From Erythrocercus mccallii (Eukaryota > Chordata > Aves > Passeriformes > Dicruridae), in contig VZRG01000300.1 in NCBI GenBank assembly GCA_013397435.1, positions 186,171 through 250,170 on the forward strand: a stretch of DNA of 64,000 bases, read 5' to 3'. The position numbers were made by a program, and so were the translations under genes. Positions 46,224 through 57,000 of this stretch are shown one piece after another (position 1 is the stretch's first letter; every line of letters starts with the position of its first letter). A model generated the notes under the pieces. The model saw only the letters and a program-made list of their open reading frames with translations. It made no database searches and was not told the origin of the DNA.

Positions 46224-47931
46224 GATCTCTATTCTTAAAATACTTTTGGTCTTTTTTTGGTCTTGTTTTTTTGTATCTCTTTTTAAAGCACTGCCATAAT
46301 TTATTGAATACCAGTCACTGCAGAGAGGCCTGCTGGCCCATGCACTGTCATTTCTTATTTCAAGGTAGATGTGAAGTACCAGATGAATTCCTTCACTCCC
46401 TGGACTTGGGTTCCCCTGAGTTCCCACTCACAGCATTTGGGGAGTTAAAACTTCTAGCTTTGTTCTCCCAAATACTACATTTATTGCTAACAGTGCTTTG
46501 TGAAATCCTCTTAAAATCAATATTTCTCAAATCTTTTTTAAAGGAAGGCTTGTATGTATCTAGTCTCCAAGGCAATAATACTACCCTGAGAATTTATAAA
46601 TTAAATAGTTCCAGGTCCTAGCCAGGTTAAGGTTCAGCCTTTCTGCAAAACCAGAAGCACCCCCAACAAGTCTGTCACTCAGGTAACTGTGGCTATAACT
46701 GTTATTTCTGTGAGGATTCATTAATCTTGACTTAAAAAGCATAGGAGGTTTAAAATTTATTTTTTTATATATATACATGAAGGAAGCAGAAACTATCATT
46801 TGAAGTCTTGGAAACTCTAAGCTCATAATTATCTGCGGGAATGAAGACTACAAAGAAAAGACTTCAAGAGCATCTGTGGATGGCCTCTTTCATCAACCTG
46901 TGTGTTAAAGTTGGCTCTGTTTGCTTTAGCATTTAAACCCTTGCTCCTGTTTGCCCTTCACATGGAATAATGCTGTGGGAGAAGGAGCTGGGGTTTGTCC
47001 CACCGTGTGCTGCTCCTTTGGGAAGGGAGCTGGTTCTTAGTGACATTCTGTTGTTATTGGCACGGGTTTTAGAGGCAGAAAAATGAAATGCAGCACAAGA
47101 ACTCCCCTTCCCTCTTTAAATTCCAGGTCATAAATCGCAGAGTGCATAGCAAAATGTGGTTATTCTCTGCCTGGTGCTTTTGGCTTCAGGGGTTTGATGC
47201 TCCAAATTGAAATTAATAACCCTGGCTCCCACTGAGGATGGGGGGAGTTGTGACTTCCCAAAGATTTGTGTCCGTGTTTGTCAGTGTGAACTCCATTATG
47301 GGAGCAGGGATGTCTGACTCCCACGTCAAATGTAGCAAGTTTCATTTTCGCAGATGAGAGTTCTGAATTCTGCCAAGTGTGTCAATGATGGTTTTAAAAA
47401 TAATAAATCTGACTATGGTGCATGCACTTCCCTCCTTACCGGGCACTTGGATGTGGTGGGTGAGGACAGGAGGAGCTGGGATGAGATCCACCAATGCCTC
47501 CCTGTGCTTTGGGCTTAAGGGGGAATGGAAGATCTTTGAGAGAGTGATGACTTAATCAACAGCTTTGGTTAAAAACTGAGGTGAGCCCATCTGAGCACCT
47601 TGATAATTATGCAGCTGCTGAGATCTGAGCTTATGGCAGCACCTTTCCTGCCGTATCCTTTGGGAATGGTGTCCAGGAGGGACATTCCCAGTGCTGCCCT
47701 CAGCTGGGGGAGGTTTTCTAGTTACCTCTTTGGATAAAATGTTTTCTTGAGAAATGTCAGGAAATGTTGCCTGATATTTGGAAATGAGTTTTGCTGCCCT
47801 GTCTGTTTTGGTTGAGTTTTCTGTTGGGTTGAGTTTTCCCTTCTCTTTCCTATCTGATGCCTGTGGCAGTGCAGGTGTCTCCTGAGGCAATTTGGTTGTT
47901 CATGCCCAGCAACCCTGGGTGGAGGAATCAG

Positions 47932-48095
47932 AGAAACATGGAATGGATTGGGTTGGAAGGGACCTTAAAACCCATCCAGTGCCACCCACTGCCCTGGGCA
48001 GGGACACTTTCCACTGTTCCAGGCTGCTCCAAGCTCCATCCAGCCTGACCTGGGACATTTCCAGGGATCCAGGGGCAGCCACAGCTGCTCTGAGG
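47932..48095 (-). mobile_element. CR1 LINE fragment, 5'-truncated
   Basis: Reverse CR1 3' end: 'acatggaatggattgggttggaagggacc', 'tgggcagggacactttccactgttcc' and 'gacatttccagggatccagggg'. Same group as the 9.1-kb and 52.8-kb copies; truncated near 'cagctgctctgagg'. Confidence 0.92.
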
Positions 48096-50591
48096 ACAAG
48101 TGGCTGTGAGGAGAGACCTAGAAAAGGAAAAGAAAGCAAATAGAACAATGATGTGAGCAGAAGTCGTTTCTGTAATTCTGAGCTCTGGTTATGAGCAGCT
48201 CTGTGCCCTAATGACCCTCACAGCTACGGATGAGTGGAGCAGGATGAGCATCCAGGGAAGTTACTGAGTTGTGCCTCTGGACTGGGAACCAAACTGCTTC
48301 TCCTACTCCCTCTCTTAAGGGACTTTTTGATGTTCCAGTAGCGCTTCATCACCTGAAGAAAGCTCAGAATCACATCTGTGAAATTGTAATGCTGTCACAG
48401 AAGCACAGCCTTGTGTATCATTGGGAGATATTTCCTCGCTCTCCAAATACCAGGAGCCATCAGTGCGTGTTCCTTTTTTAGCTGCTCTTCACTCTGGGGC
48501 TCTTCTGTTCCTGGAGCAGAGGTGATCAACAAGCGAGTTTGGCATTATTTGTTTCCTTACGTATTCCTTAATTACAGCACCTGAGAGAAGGGATTTTTCT
48601 TATCTCTCCCTCTTGTTCAGTTTGTCTCATCCTAAGCCTTTTTTGGGGCTGGATTGAACTGGCGAGCCGTGTCTCAGGAACTTCAGCTATCCCTCACTTT
48701 AAAAATCGGGTGGAAATCCCTTCCTAGTGTCAGACCTCTCCGCTGTCTGCCTGGCCCAGTGGCCTCTTTTCCTTTTTTTGAGCAAACTGGCATTTCCGAA
48801 GCCGGGTGAGTTATTCCCCACCACCTCTGGGCTGTCTTTTCCCTAAACTGCTATGATTGATTCCATTCACTCCCTTTAAGCAGCCCTTTTCACTTAGCAG
48901 AGTCAACACAGTAAAACGAACTTGGAAAATAGATTTGTTATTCCTTAATATTTCAAATTCCCCAGCCTCCCATTTTTACTTTATTTTAACAGAAGCCTCC
49001 TCTGGAAATCTTTTGTTGGAGGTTTCTATCTTGACGTTTGATGGCTGGCTCCGGGCTCCAGCACTCAACACACATTTAATGGCCTTAAGCATCATGTAAT
49101 GCTTCCCATTCCCAGGATCTGTGAGCCTTAGACACCTCAACATTCACAGCTCTGGAAATTCAGCCATCTGGAAGGTGGAAAATGATTATTGACAGGGAGA
49201 GCAGCGTCACACTTCGGTCTGGGAGCAGAAAGTTGGGCTGAGGGTGCTGGGAGGTTCATGGCTCATCTGCATTTGGTTACACAGGCAAATTAATCAGAAT
49301 TCAGCTTCTCAGGTTCAATTGTTTGAAGTTTATGAAATTTAGTTCTTGCTCTGAATGAAATTTGCCTGAAGGTTTTTCTTATTTTACTTCCAGAGTTAAA
49401 ATTAAGGTAATTGGAAAGGTCACTTCTGCAAATAAAGGTTTTGTATGGTTGGACTAATTGACTTAGATTAATACTCTTTTAGTTAAAAATACAGTCATTT
49501 TCACTAAGTGAAGTCAGAGCTGGGGTAGGACCCAAGGATTCTTCCTGTTTTCAAAGGGCTTCTGATATACTTTGATTTATTCCCCATGTCTATGATGGCT
49601 GGGCCCTGAGCGTTTGTGTCACTGACCATGGGCTTGTGTGTGTTGTGCACAGCAAATCCACCTCCCACCAAGGAAAATCTGCCCTCCCTTTGAAATAGAA
49701 TGCCTTGAGTCTTGCAGAGCAGTTCTAATTGAAAAATTATTTTAAAGCATGCAGTGTTTTTTTTCTGGCACAGTAAAGTAGTAAAGAAGAAAAGTTCCCT
49801 GGATGCTTGTAGGAAACTTCAGGTTTTGATTTTTAATTTTATTCTTTCTGAAATCTACAATGAAAACAACATTTCTGTGCAATGTAAAGGTTTTAAAGAC
49901 AGTCCAAATGAAAGCTTGGGCAGCTCATGTATCCATTTGCCTGTGGAAAATGCTTCTTCCTTGTGGATGTAGTAAAGGCTGAAAACTCTTGCTTACAATT
50001 TGATTCTCAGATTTCTGTGCAAGTCTGCTTTAAACCTCTTGAATCCACACACATAATTCATCCTTCCTGGCAAAAGCTCTGGTGCTGATTTTCCTTGTAC
50101 AATCAATAAACAGAGATAAAGAAGGAAAACAAGTGCTGAGATCTTTGAGTGTGCTGCTGCTTTTGCAGGTACTTGGGAGAAATGAAATTTCAGGCAATTT
50201 CCTCATCTCAAGCGGCTGTTCTTTTTGTAGTGACTTTTAAATCTTGTTCCTTCTCCAGTTTTTGCAAGGAGAGGAACACTTGCACTGAGCTGAACTCAAG
50301 CAGATGGTGTTGGAAAAGTGTGAGCAGGAGAGAGGGACCTGCCGCTGCTCTCAAGCACAGATTAAACACAATTTCTCTCTGTAAAAGCCCCTCTTAACAT
50401 TAGACCTTGGCTATTTTACCTTGAGGATCATCCTTTCCACTTGAATTACAGTACTGCAGTTTAATTGTAATAAATTACCAAGTTTAAATGTGATGACTGT
50501 TTCAAAAGCTTGGATCTTGCCTGCCTGGATATGGATAGCTCTGATTGGCATCAGGAATTACTGTCTTGGCATTGAATTCAGCACAGTGGAT

Positions 50592-50896
50592 AATCATAAA
50601 ATCCCAGACTGGTTGGAGCTGGAAGGAACCTTAGAGTTCATCCCATTCCACCTTCCACTATCTCAGGTTGCTCCAAGCCCTGTCCAACCTGGCCTTGGAC
50701 ATTTCCAGGGATCCAGGAGCAGCCACAGTTTTTCTGGGCACCCTGTGCCAGGGCCTCCCCACCCTCCCAGCCAAGAATTCCTTCCCAAAATCCCATTGAA
50801 ATCCACCCTCTCTCAGCCCAAAGCCTTTCCCCCTTGTCCTGTCACTTCATCCCTTTGCAAAATGTCCTTTTCCAGCTCTCCTGTAAGGCCCCCTTG
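50592..50896 (-). mobile_element. CR1 LINE fragment, ~305 bp
   Basis: Reverse CR1: 'aatcataaaatcccagactgg' tail, a shortened 'catcccattccaccttccactatc' (the usual 'catgggcagggacacc' block is deleted), 'ccctgtgccagggcctccccaccc', and 'aaagcctttcccccttgtcctgtc'. Confidence 0.92.
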
Positions 50897-52795
50897 GTTA
50901 TCTGTAATGAGAAGGAATGGACATTGTGCTGGTTCTTAGCACTTCTTCCATCTAATGCTGGTTTCAGAGAGGTTTGGGGAAGAAGAAAAGCATTGGCTTC
51001 ATTTCTTTCTTTCTTTAAGCCAGGAGGTTTTTTTTGGCCTCACTAGAAACCCAAAGCTGCTTCCCTTGGAGCTGAGGTGTCTTAGGGTGATGCTGGAATA
51101 TGCAGTGCAGAGAGAGCTCGAAGCATCTCCAGAAGTGCTCAAAGAAAGAGATTTTTCAGATCTTTTACAGCATAAAGTGTTTTAGTCACTACTGGTGGCT
51201 TTTGGCAGGACCTTTGCAGTGAGGGCTCTTTCTTCTTGTGGTGGGATCAGAGTGTGACAGGCAGTCCCCGGAGTCTGTCTGATCCCATGGAGAGCAATTG
51301 CTGCCCTCGGGGGAGGATGTGAAGCCACTTCATCTCCTCTCTTCTGAGAATTTGGTGTACTCCTGTTCAGAGTTCCACGAGCAGGGGCACTGGAGGGTTT
51401 TCCCTAAAGGAACATTTTCCTGCTCATTGTCTCCTCCACATCCACCCCAAGGCTCTTCCCTGGAGTCTGTCTGGGAGCAACTCTGGCTCTGGGATGTCAC
51501 TGGTGACCACTATCAGTCAAGCTGTGACATTCCTGCCCTGTCCCCTGGCTTCAGCTGACCTGGCACAGCTTGGACACGATCCCCCGGTTAAATTTCCAGC
51601 TCCAAAATCAGGACAGGTTGGTCCCAGCTCCCTTTTAGGACTTTTCTGAGCCTGTGACATTTCCTGATCCTTATCTTGAACTGTTTGGGTCCACTCTGGC
51701 TTGGTTTAACTCACTGTTATAGGTACAGCCCCTGTGTTTAGTCTTTGTCCCTGTTATTTAACCTCTGGCTTTTCCTTGTGTCACCTCTCTGTGTGGGAAC
51801 TGAGCCCTTCCAGGTGAAGGGCACTTTTCCAGGATGGTGCCCATGGACTGTGTTCTTGGGAACATCTCTATTCACACTAATATTGGCATCAAATTTGCTG
51901 ATAATTATTGGTCTTCCCATGGCAGGATTGTCCCTTTTCGAATTTTTCTTGTCTGACTTGGCTATAAAAGTGTTAAAGTCTCTGTCAGAGGCTTTCTCTG
52001 TAGTCCTGTCTGGAGCGTCAAAACTTTAATTTTGTCACAACATAGGACCTGTCTCTGATTGGTCTTTATCCTAACATTGGTGTTACCATGCCAAATTCTC
52101 TGCTAATGTGTCCAGGCCTTAATATGAAATTAAGCCATGGAAAATCCAAACTACTTCAGCAAAAAACTCCCAACTTCTGGTCATGAAGTGGTTCAGAGTG
52201 GCTGGGGAAGCAGTGCTGATGGAAATCTGCACCATCCAAAGGCTCCCTCAGCACAAAATGCTAAAATCAGCACCAAAAGAGAGATAATTGGCTGTGCATA
52301 TCTCAATTTCTGCTGTTTTAATCCATTAAATCATTTACAAAATGCAATCCCACATAGTTTAAAGTTTATGGGGAGAGAGAATGAGGTTGCTTTTTCTTGG
52401 TGAGCAAAGAAGTTCAAAAGCAATAGGTTGCCTTAGGTGGTACCTCACTAACTCCTTTTCTTCATCCCACGGCCACAACTTTAGACTTCACAAAAACTGG
52501 TGGTTACAAAATCAAAAGGAGATCTGAGCTTTTCACTGTTGTGCTTCCTCTCTTTGCACAGCTGGTGCTTCTTGGAGATGTCTCAGATGGGGAAGTGAAA
52601 CCCCCAGCTTTTTATCTGTGGAGCACTGTGTGTTGATTGCTTGAAGTATTGCAAACTCCCAAGTAGTTAAGTGAAATTTCCAGGAAATTACCATTATTTA
52701 GGTCAGCTAAGTGCCTTTGGAGTGTATCTGTTTCTTGTTGCAGCCGTACTTCAGAACAAAATGCAGCTGAAAGAGCAAACGGCTTTGTTTGCAAC

Positions 52796-53190
52796 AGAAT
52801 CATGGAATAGTTTGGGTGGGAAGGGATAAAAGATGTCATTTGGGTGGGAAGGGGTGTGAAAGATGTCATTTCAAACCCCTGCCATGGGCAGGGACACCTT
52901 CCACTATGCCAGGCTGCTCCAAGCCCTGTCCAGCCTGGCCTTGGACACTTCCAGGGATCCAGGGACAGCCACAGCTTCTCTGGGCACCCTGTGCCAGGGC
53001 CTCCCCACCCTCACAGGGAACAATTCCTTCCCAATATCCCATCTAACCCTGCCCTGTGGCAGTGGGAAGCCATTGCCTGTGTCCTGTCCCTCCATCCCTT
53101 GTCCCAAGTTCCTCTGCAGCTCTCCTGGAGCCCTTTTAGGCACTGGAAGAGGCTCTGAGGTCTCTCTTCTCCAGGTGAACACCCCAACTG
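52796..53190 (-). mobile_element. CR1 LINE, ~395 bp, with tail duplication
   Basis: Reverse CR1 starting 'aatcatggaatagtttggg', with the full 3' UTR ('ccatgggcagggacacc', 'ttctctgggcaccctgtgcc', 'gcagctctcctggagcccttttagg'). A ~28-30-bp block near the tail is duplicated (52811-52838 and 52839-52868). It is closely similar to the + strand copy at 60.4 kb and lies only about 70 bp from the opposite-strand CR1 at 53259. Confidence 0.93.
52811..52868 (+). repeat. Imperfect tandem duplication in a CR1 tail
   Basis: Units of 28 and 30 bp, both opening TTTGGGTGGGAAGGG and closing AAAGATGTCA. The second has two extra bases. Other CR1 copies of this group carry one such block. Confidence 0.85.
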
Positions 53191-53258
53191 ATCCAATTCC
53201 CACCATCCTCAAAACAATTGCCTCTTTTAATGTGAAGTTTCCCAGGTTATGTTTTAAT

Positions 53259-53503
53259 GCAAGGGAAGTGGCCTCAAGTTGCACCGGGGGATCTTTAGGT
53301 TAGATATGGGAGGGGGAAAAAAATCATGGGAAAGGTTGTAAAGCATTGGAAGAGCTGCTTAGGGCAGTGCTGGAGTCACTAAAAACGTGTGGATGTGGCA
53401 CTTGAGGACATGGTTTAGTGGTGACCATGGTGGTGCTGGTTAATGGTTGGACTTGATGATCTTGGTAAACTTTTCCAGCCTTAGCGATTCTGGGATTGTG
53501 TGG
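53259..53503 (+). mobile_element. CR1 LINE fragment, 5'-truncated
   Basis: Sense CR1 3' end of the 38.1-kb group: 'gtggcctcaagttgcaccggggg', 'gtaaagcattggaagagctgc', 'acgtgtggatgtggcacttgagg', tail 'agcgattctgggattgtg'. It lies head-to-head (5' sides facing) with the - strand copy ending at 53190. Confidence 0.92.
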
Positions 53504-53536
53504 AATCCAGCAGCGTCTTCAGAGAGTTCTGTGCTG

Positions 53537-53690
53537 CGTGAAGTGTGCGGCACAAAATTAAAGCAGACAGGGAGCTCCCCCCGTGTCGTCGGCAATGGAG
53601 CGTTTTAATTGAAGGCAGCAGGGCGCGGCGTTAACGACAGGCAGCCGCCTGTCCCTGCCCGGCTTGGTGGCACCTTGGAGCAGTTTCGTG
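53537..53690. promoter_or_regulatory. Small CpG-dense patch beside LTR
   Basis: About 13 CpG in 150 bp (for example CGTGTCGTCGGC at 53582 and GGCGCGGCG at 53622), between a CR1 tail ending at 53503 and the LTR-like element starting at 53862. The patch includes a TTTTAATTGAA homeodomain-like AT block next to GC-rich sequence. It is not a known repeat to me. An enhancer or orphan CpG island is likely. Confidence 0.4.
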
Positions 53691-53890
53691 CCAAACATCA
53701 TCAGATTGTCACATCTTCAGGAGATTGGGGAGGAGGGAGGCTCTGGCAGCTCCGGAGTGTTTATTCCATGAGCACTGTCTGTAGTGTTGCTGGGATGAGG
53801 CACAAGGATTTAGAAGAATCCAGGACTTGATGACTTGGGAAGGCTGACCTGGAACAGAGACTGGGCAGAGCTAAGAGAATAAAGTAGGTA

Positions 53891-53896
53891 TTTATT
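53891..53896 (-). terminator. LTR poly(A) signal AATAAA
   Basis: TTTATT on the + strand, AATAAA on the - strand, placed as expected for the R region of the LTR-like element. Confidence 0.5.
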
Positions 53897-53998
53897 AAAA
53901 GGCCTTAATGGATTCACCTTGGGCAGCACTGGCCAGGGTTAAATCCAAGATGGACCCAAAAGAGTCACAAAATGAGTGACCAGTCCTGAGGTCTCACA

Positions 53999-54006
53999 CT
54001 TTTATA
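53999..54006 (-). promoter_or_regulatory. TATA box of the LTR
   Basis: TATAAAAG on the - strand, about 105 nt upstream of the AATAAA signal within the LTR-like element. It could still act as a - strand promoter. Confidence 0.5.
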
Positions 54007-54331
54007 AGTTTTGGTCCATTTGCATATTGGTGTTAATTGTCCAGTTACAGCTTCATGTTATGAAGTCCCAAATTTCTTGTGTTCTCTCTTCAGTCCACCA
54101 TTGTTTTAGCTTTTGGGCCTGAAAACTTGTAACAGTTGTCCATCAGGGAAAGGATTTGTTTTGTCTGCCTGCTCTGTGAAGAGAGCTCACTGACACTTAA
54201 CATGAGGCTCAGAGCTACATCCCTAGGCAGCACAGAATCTGAAAAAACACGAAAGCTGAAACTTAAGGCATCAGACTGAGTGAAGCTCTCAGGGTTCAAG
54301 TTCTGCCTCCCTGGCTTGGAGTGACCCCCAT

Positions 54332-54379
54332 GAGCCACCAAGGCCTGGCTCAGGGAAATCCCCAGGAGCCACCAAGGCC
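54332..54379 (+). repeat. Direct repeat beside the LTR
   Basis: GAGCCACCAAGGCC at 54332-54345 and 54366-54379, a 34-bp period, just right of the LTR-like element. It could mean the element extends further right than I placed it. Confidence 0.5.
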
Positions 54380-54704
54380 ATGCCTCCCTGCCAGAGTGGC
54401 AGTTCCACGGAGGATCAAGGAGTGAGCAGCCTGAACAAATGGCTCATTTGCATGGTGGGTTCACATGTTTGCAGAGTCTGTTTCGGGCTACAAAGCACTC
54501 AGCTTCACTTTCGGACGAGCAGGTGTTTGGCAAGGAAAGAGCCATCACACCATCAGCTGGGAGAGAGAAGGAATCTGCTACCGCAGTGTTGATTCAGAAG
54601 TCATGGCTGCTGTTCAGGAAACTTTTATTGGAAGAGTTTTCTGAAATTCTTTCCTTGAAAATGAAACGAGAGACCTGCTGGGCTCCCACTCTTATGCTTG
54701 TAAC

Positions 54705-54996
54705 TCCCTTGTTCCCTGGGAGAAATCCCGACCCCCCTCGCTGCTCTTTCCTGTCAAGGAGTTGTGCAGAGCCACGAGGTCTCCCTTGAGCCTCCTTTTC
54801 TCCAGGCTGAGCCCCTTTCCCAGCTCCCTCAGCCACTCCTGGGGCTCCAGCCCCTTCCCCAGCCCCGTTTATCCCTGGACATGCTCCAGCCCTTCAATGT
54901 CCTTCTTGTCCCAGAATGTCCTCAGGGCTGGAAGTGTCTCAGCAATGCCAGGCACAGAGGGACCATCAATGCTGTGGTCCTGCTGGCTGCACTATT
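54705..54996 (-). mobile_element. CR1 LINE fragment with ORF2 end remnant
   Basis: Reverse CR1 sequence: 'tgttccctgggagaaatcccg', 'aaggagttgtgcagagccacgagg', 'cctccttttctccaggctgagcccc', 'atgctccagcccttcaatgtcc', 'ggtcctgctggctgcactatt'. It matches the inner part of the 19.2-kb copy but lacks that copy's 3' tail, so it is cut at both ends. Confidence 0.9.
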
Positions 54997-56879
54997 AAGT
55001 TAATTAATTAAATTTGTCAGTGTCGCCTTGTCTCTGTTACTGTGGAGTTCTCATTTATCTTTTTGCTGTTTGCAAGGTTTCCTTTAGGACTGAACTTCTG
55101 AACATGACTCAAAATAAAGCCACAACTCCAGATTTGATTCAGACATCACCATGAGCCCCGAAGGGATTGTCGGGCTCTGTGGTGATTTTTGTTCATCATG
55201 GTATCGTGTATCTGGTGTGTTCCTGAGTTGTCAAATGGATGAGCTTAGGCTCTTTTGCTCTTTTTTTTTCCTGACTTCCATGCCTGGATCCCTGAGGTGA
55301 TGGCTCTGGCTGGAGCAACAGGCTGGAGCTGTGGGATGCCGCTCGCTGCATGGGCTCTTCCTCCTCAGCATTCCCACGTCCTTGTCTGTGGTTTTGTGTT
55401 TGGATTGGCGAGTGGGAATGATCATTTTTTGAAACACTCCTGCAGCTTTGCAAGCTTTCATCCTGAAAAAATGAAGCCTGCGTGCCCTTTCCTCCTGGAA
55501 TGATTACAGAAGGGTTTTAGCTTTAGGGAGATTATTGGACAGAAGTTGCTGTTGGAAGGCAGAGGTGCAAATGGGATTTCCTAAACACAGCCTTGCTCCA
55601 GCTCTGCCCTTGTGTAACACAGCGGCAAAAATAGCAGCTCTTTCTGGGAAAACTGGAGCAGTCTTGGAAGGTCCCACCTGTTCTATGTTCCTTACAGTGC
55701 ATTTTCCAGAGATTTCAGCACTGTGGGAGCCGGGCACAGGAGCAGCAGCCACGGAGCTGGGGCTGTTGCCTGTTTCTGTGGCCCTTTTGTGGGGTTAAGT
55801 AGGTCAGTGGCACCGGTGCTGCTCGTGACACTTCTCCCTGAAAGCAGACCAGAGCTCTGGAGCCCGGCCTCTTGCTTTATTCAGGGTTACGTGTTTGGCC
55901 TTCAAATTGGCACAGGGTGACTTCAGTCTGCTGCCGTGGCACTGCCTTCCTTCTAAGGCTCTGAGGCACTCACCCCATAGCACAAAAGTGCTGAGGGACT
56001 CGTGGGATCCCTGTGCTGCTGCTGGGTCTGAATATGGAAAGGTAATGGGGGAAAATGCTGGCAAGGGGGTTCTCATTTCTACCACAGCTTTTTATTCCTC
56101 ATTATTATGTTGCTTCTCTGGTGTTGAAGCCCCTGTAGGGGTTAATATATTGTCTCAGCGATTCAGAGTTGATGTGGACTGAAAGTTTTGGACTGGAAGT
56201 TCTGTTATTAATTTGTTTTGGCCTTCATTTTGAGGACCTCAGAGCGTTTTACAAAGAGCTACCCTTGGCTGTGGAAAACCAGCAGAAGGTCCTGGGTACT
56301 GGAATATGTTCTCTTCCAAAAAAAACCCCAAACTTAAGAGCTACATGACTGAAGGGTCAGCAATAAGCACCTTTTCCTCCTTCCTTTCATTCTTTTATTG
56401 TGTTTAACTTGTTGGGGGTTCAATGCCATGTTTTAAATTTTTTTTTTAAGCTTTGAGTTTGAGTTTTTGTATGTTCCTGGTAGTTCTTGCTCCCATGCTC
56501 AGAGTTTCAGAGTCAGGACTGTGAAGTAGTTGAAGTCAGACCGGCACAAGATGATTAATTTTTCCTGTCTCCCAAGATCATCTTTTGAGACTATCAAGAC
56601 ATATATGTTCTCAAATAGATTCCCTGGTAGGGTGGGGGTTATGGGAATGGGTCAGCAAGGCTGTGCCCTTTCCTTCCTGTAAAACTGGGATGGTTGGAAT
56701 CAATCAATCAATTTTGTGTAGTACTTACATCTTTCGGTCGCTTGACAAACAAATTTATAAAATGCTTTACATCCTGCTGAACAGGAAGTAGCTTTTGCTT
56801 ATATTTCTCCTCTCAGCTGCTATTTGTGACCCATGAGCTCCCTGGTGAATTCCCAAGGAATTCTTCGAGCCAGGGAGCT

Positions 56880-57000
56880 GGAGCAGAATTCCCTGAGGTC
56901 ACACAGAAGGATCTGAGGCACAGCTGGGAATCAAACCCCGGTCACCCGACACCAGGCCCTTGCCTTAACTACTGTACAAGAATTTCCTCCTACTGTGCCT
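56880..57000 (-). mobile_element. MIR-type SINE remnant
   Basis: In + strand order: 'gaggtcacacag', 'gaggcacagctgggaatcaaacccc' and 'cttgccttaactactgtac'. This is the reverse of the tRNA-derived 5' half and core of MIR (B-box-like GGTTTGATTCCC on the - strand, then the GTGTGACCT core). MIR spread before the bird-mammal split, so this would be an ancient fossil kept recognisable. Confidence 0.6.

Larger units (their letters stand above)
45461..52795. other. Non-coding DNA between CR1 copies
   Basis: Outside the two CR1 fragments listed, no gene or RNA was recognised. A T-rich tract lies at 46.2 kb. At 48.8 kb a donor-like CCGG|GTGAGTTA has no usable acceptor in front. Confidence 0.45.
53862..54273 (-). 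mobile_element. Solo-LTR-like element, endogenous retrovirus
   Basis: On the - strand, a TG-starting end at 54273 is followed by U3-like sequence, a TATAAAAG box (at 53999-54006) and AATAAA about 100 nt further (53891-53896). That TATA-to-poly(A) spacing is what an LTR has. The proposed CA end is at 53862, giving about 412 bp. The layout resembles LTRs I recall from passerine endogenous retroviruses; the exact family is not assigned. No gag/pol/env-like frame or second LTR is nearby, so it looks like a solo LTR left by recombination. No clean target-site duplication is seen, so the boundaries are tentative. Confidence 0.6.

Noticed and set aside
56926..56990. tRNA gene suggested by a B-box-like GGTTTGATTCCC on the - strand
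   Set aside because: No cloverleaf or A box at the right distance; the match is explained by the tRNA-derived head of a MIR-type SINE.
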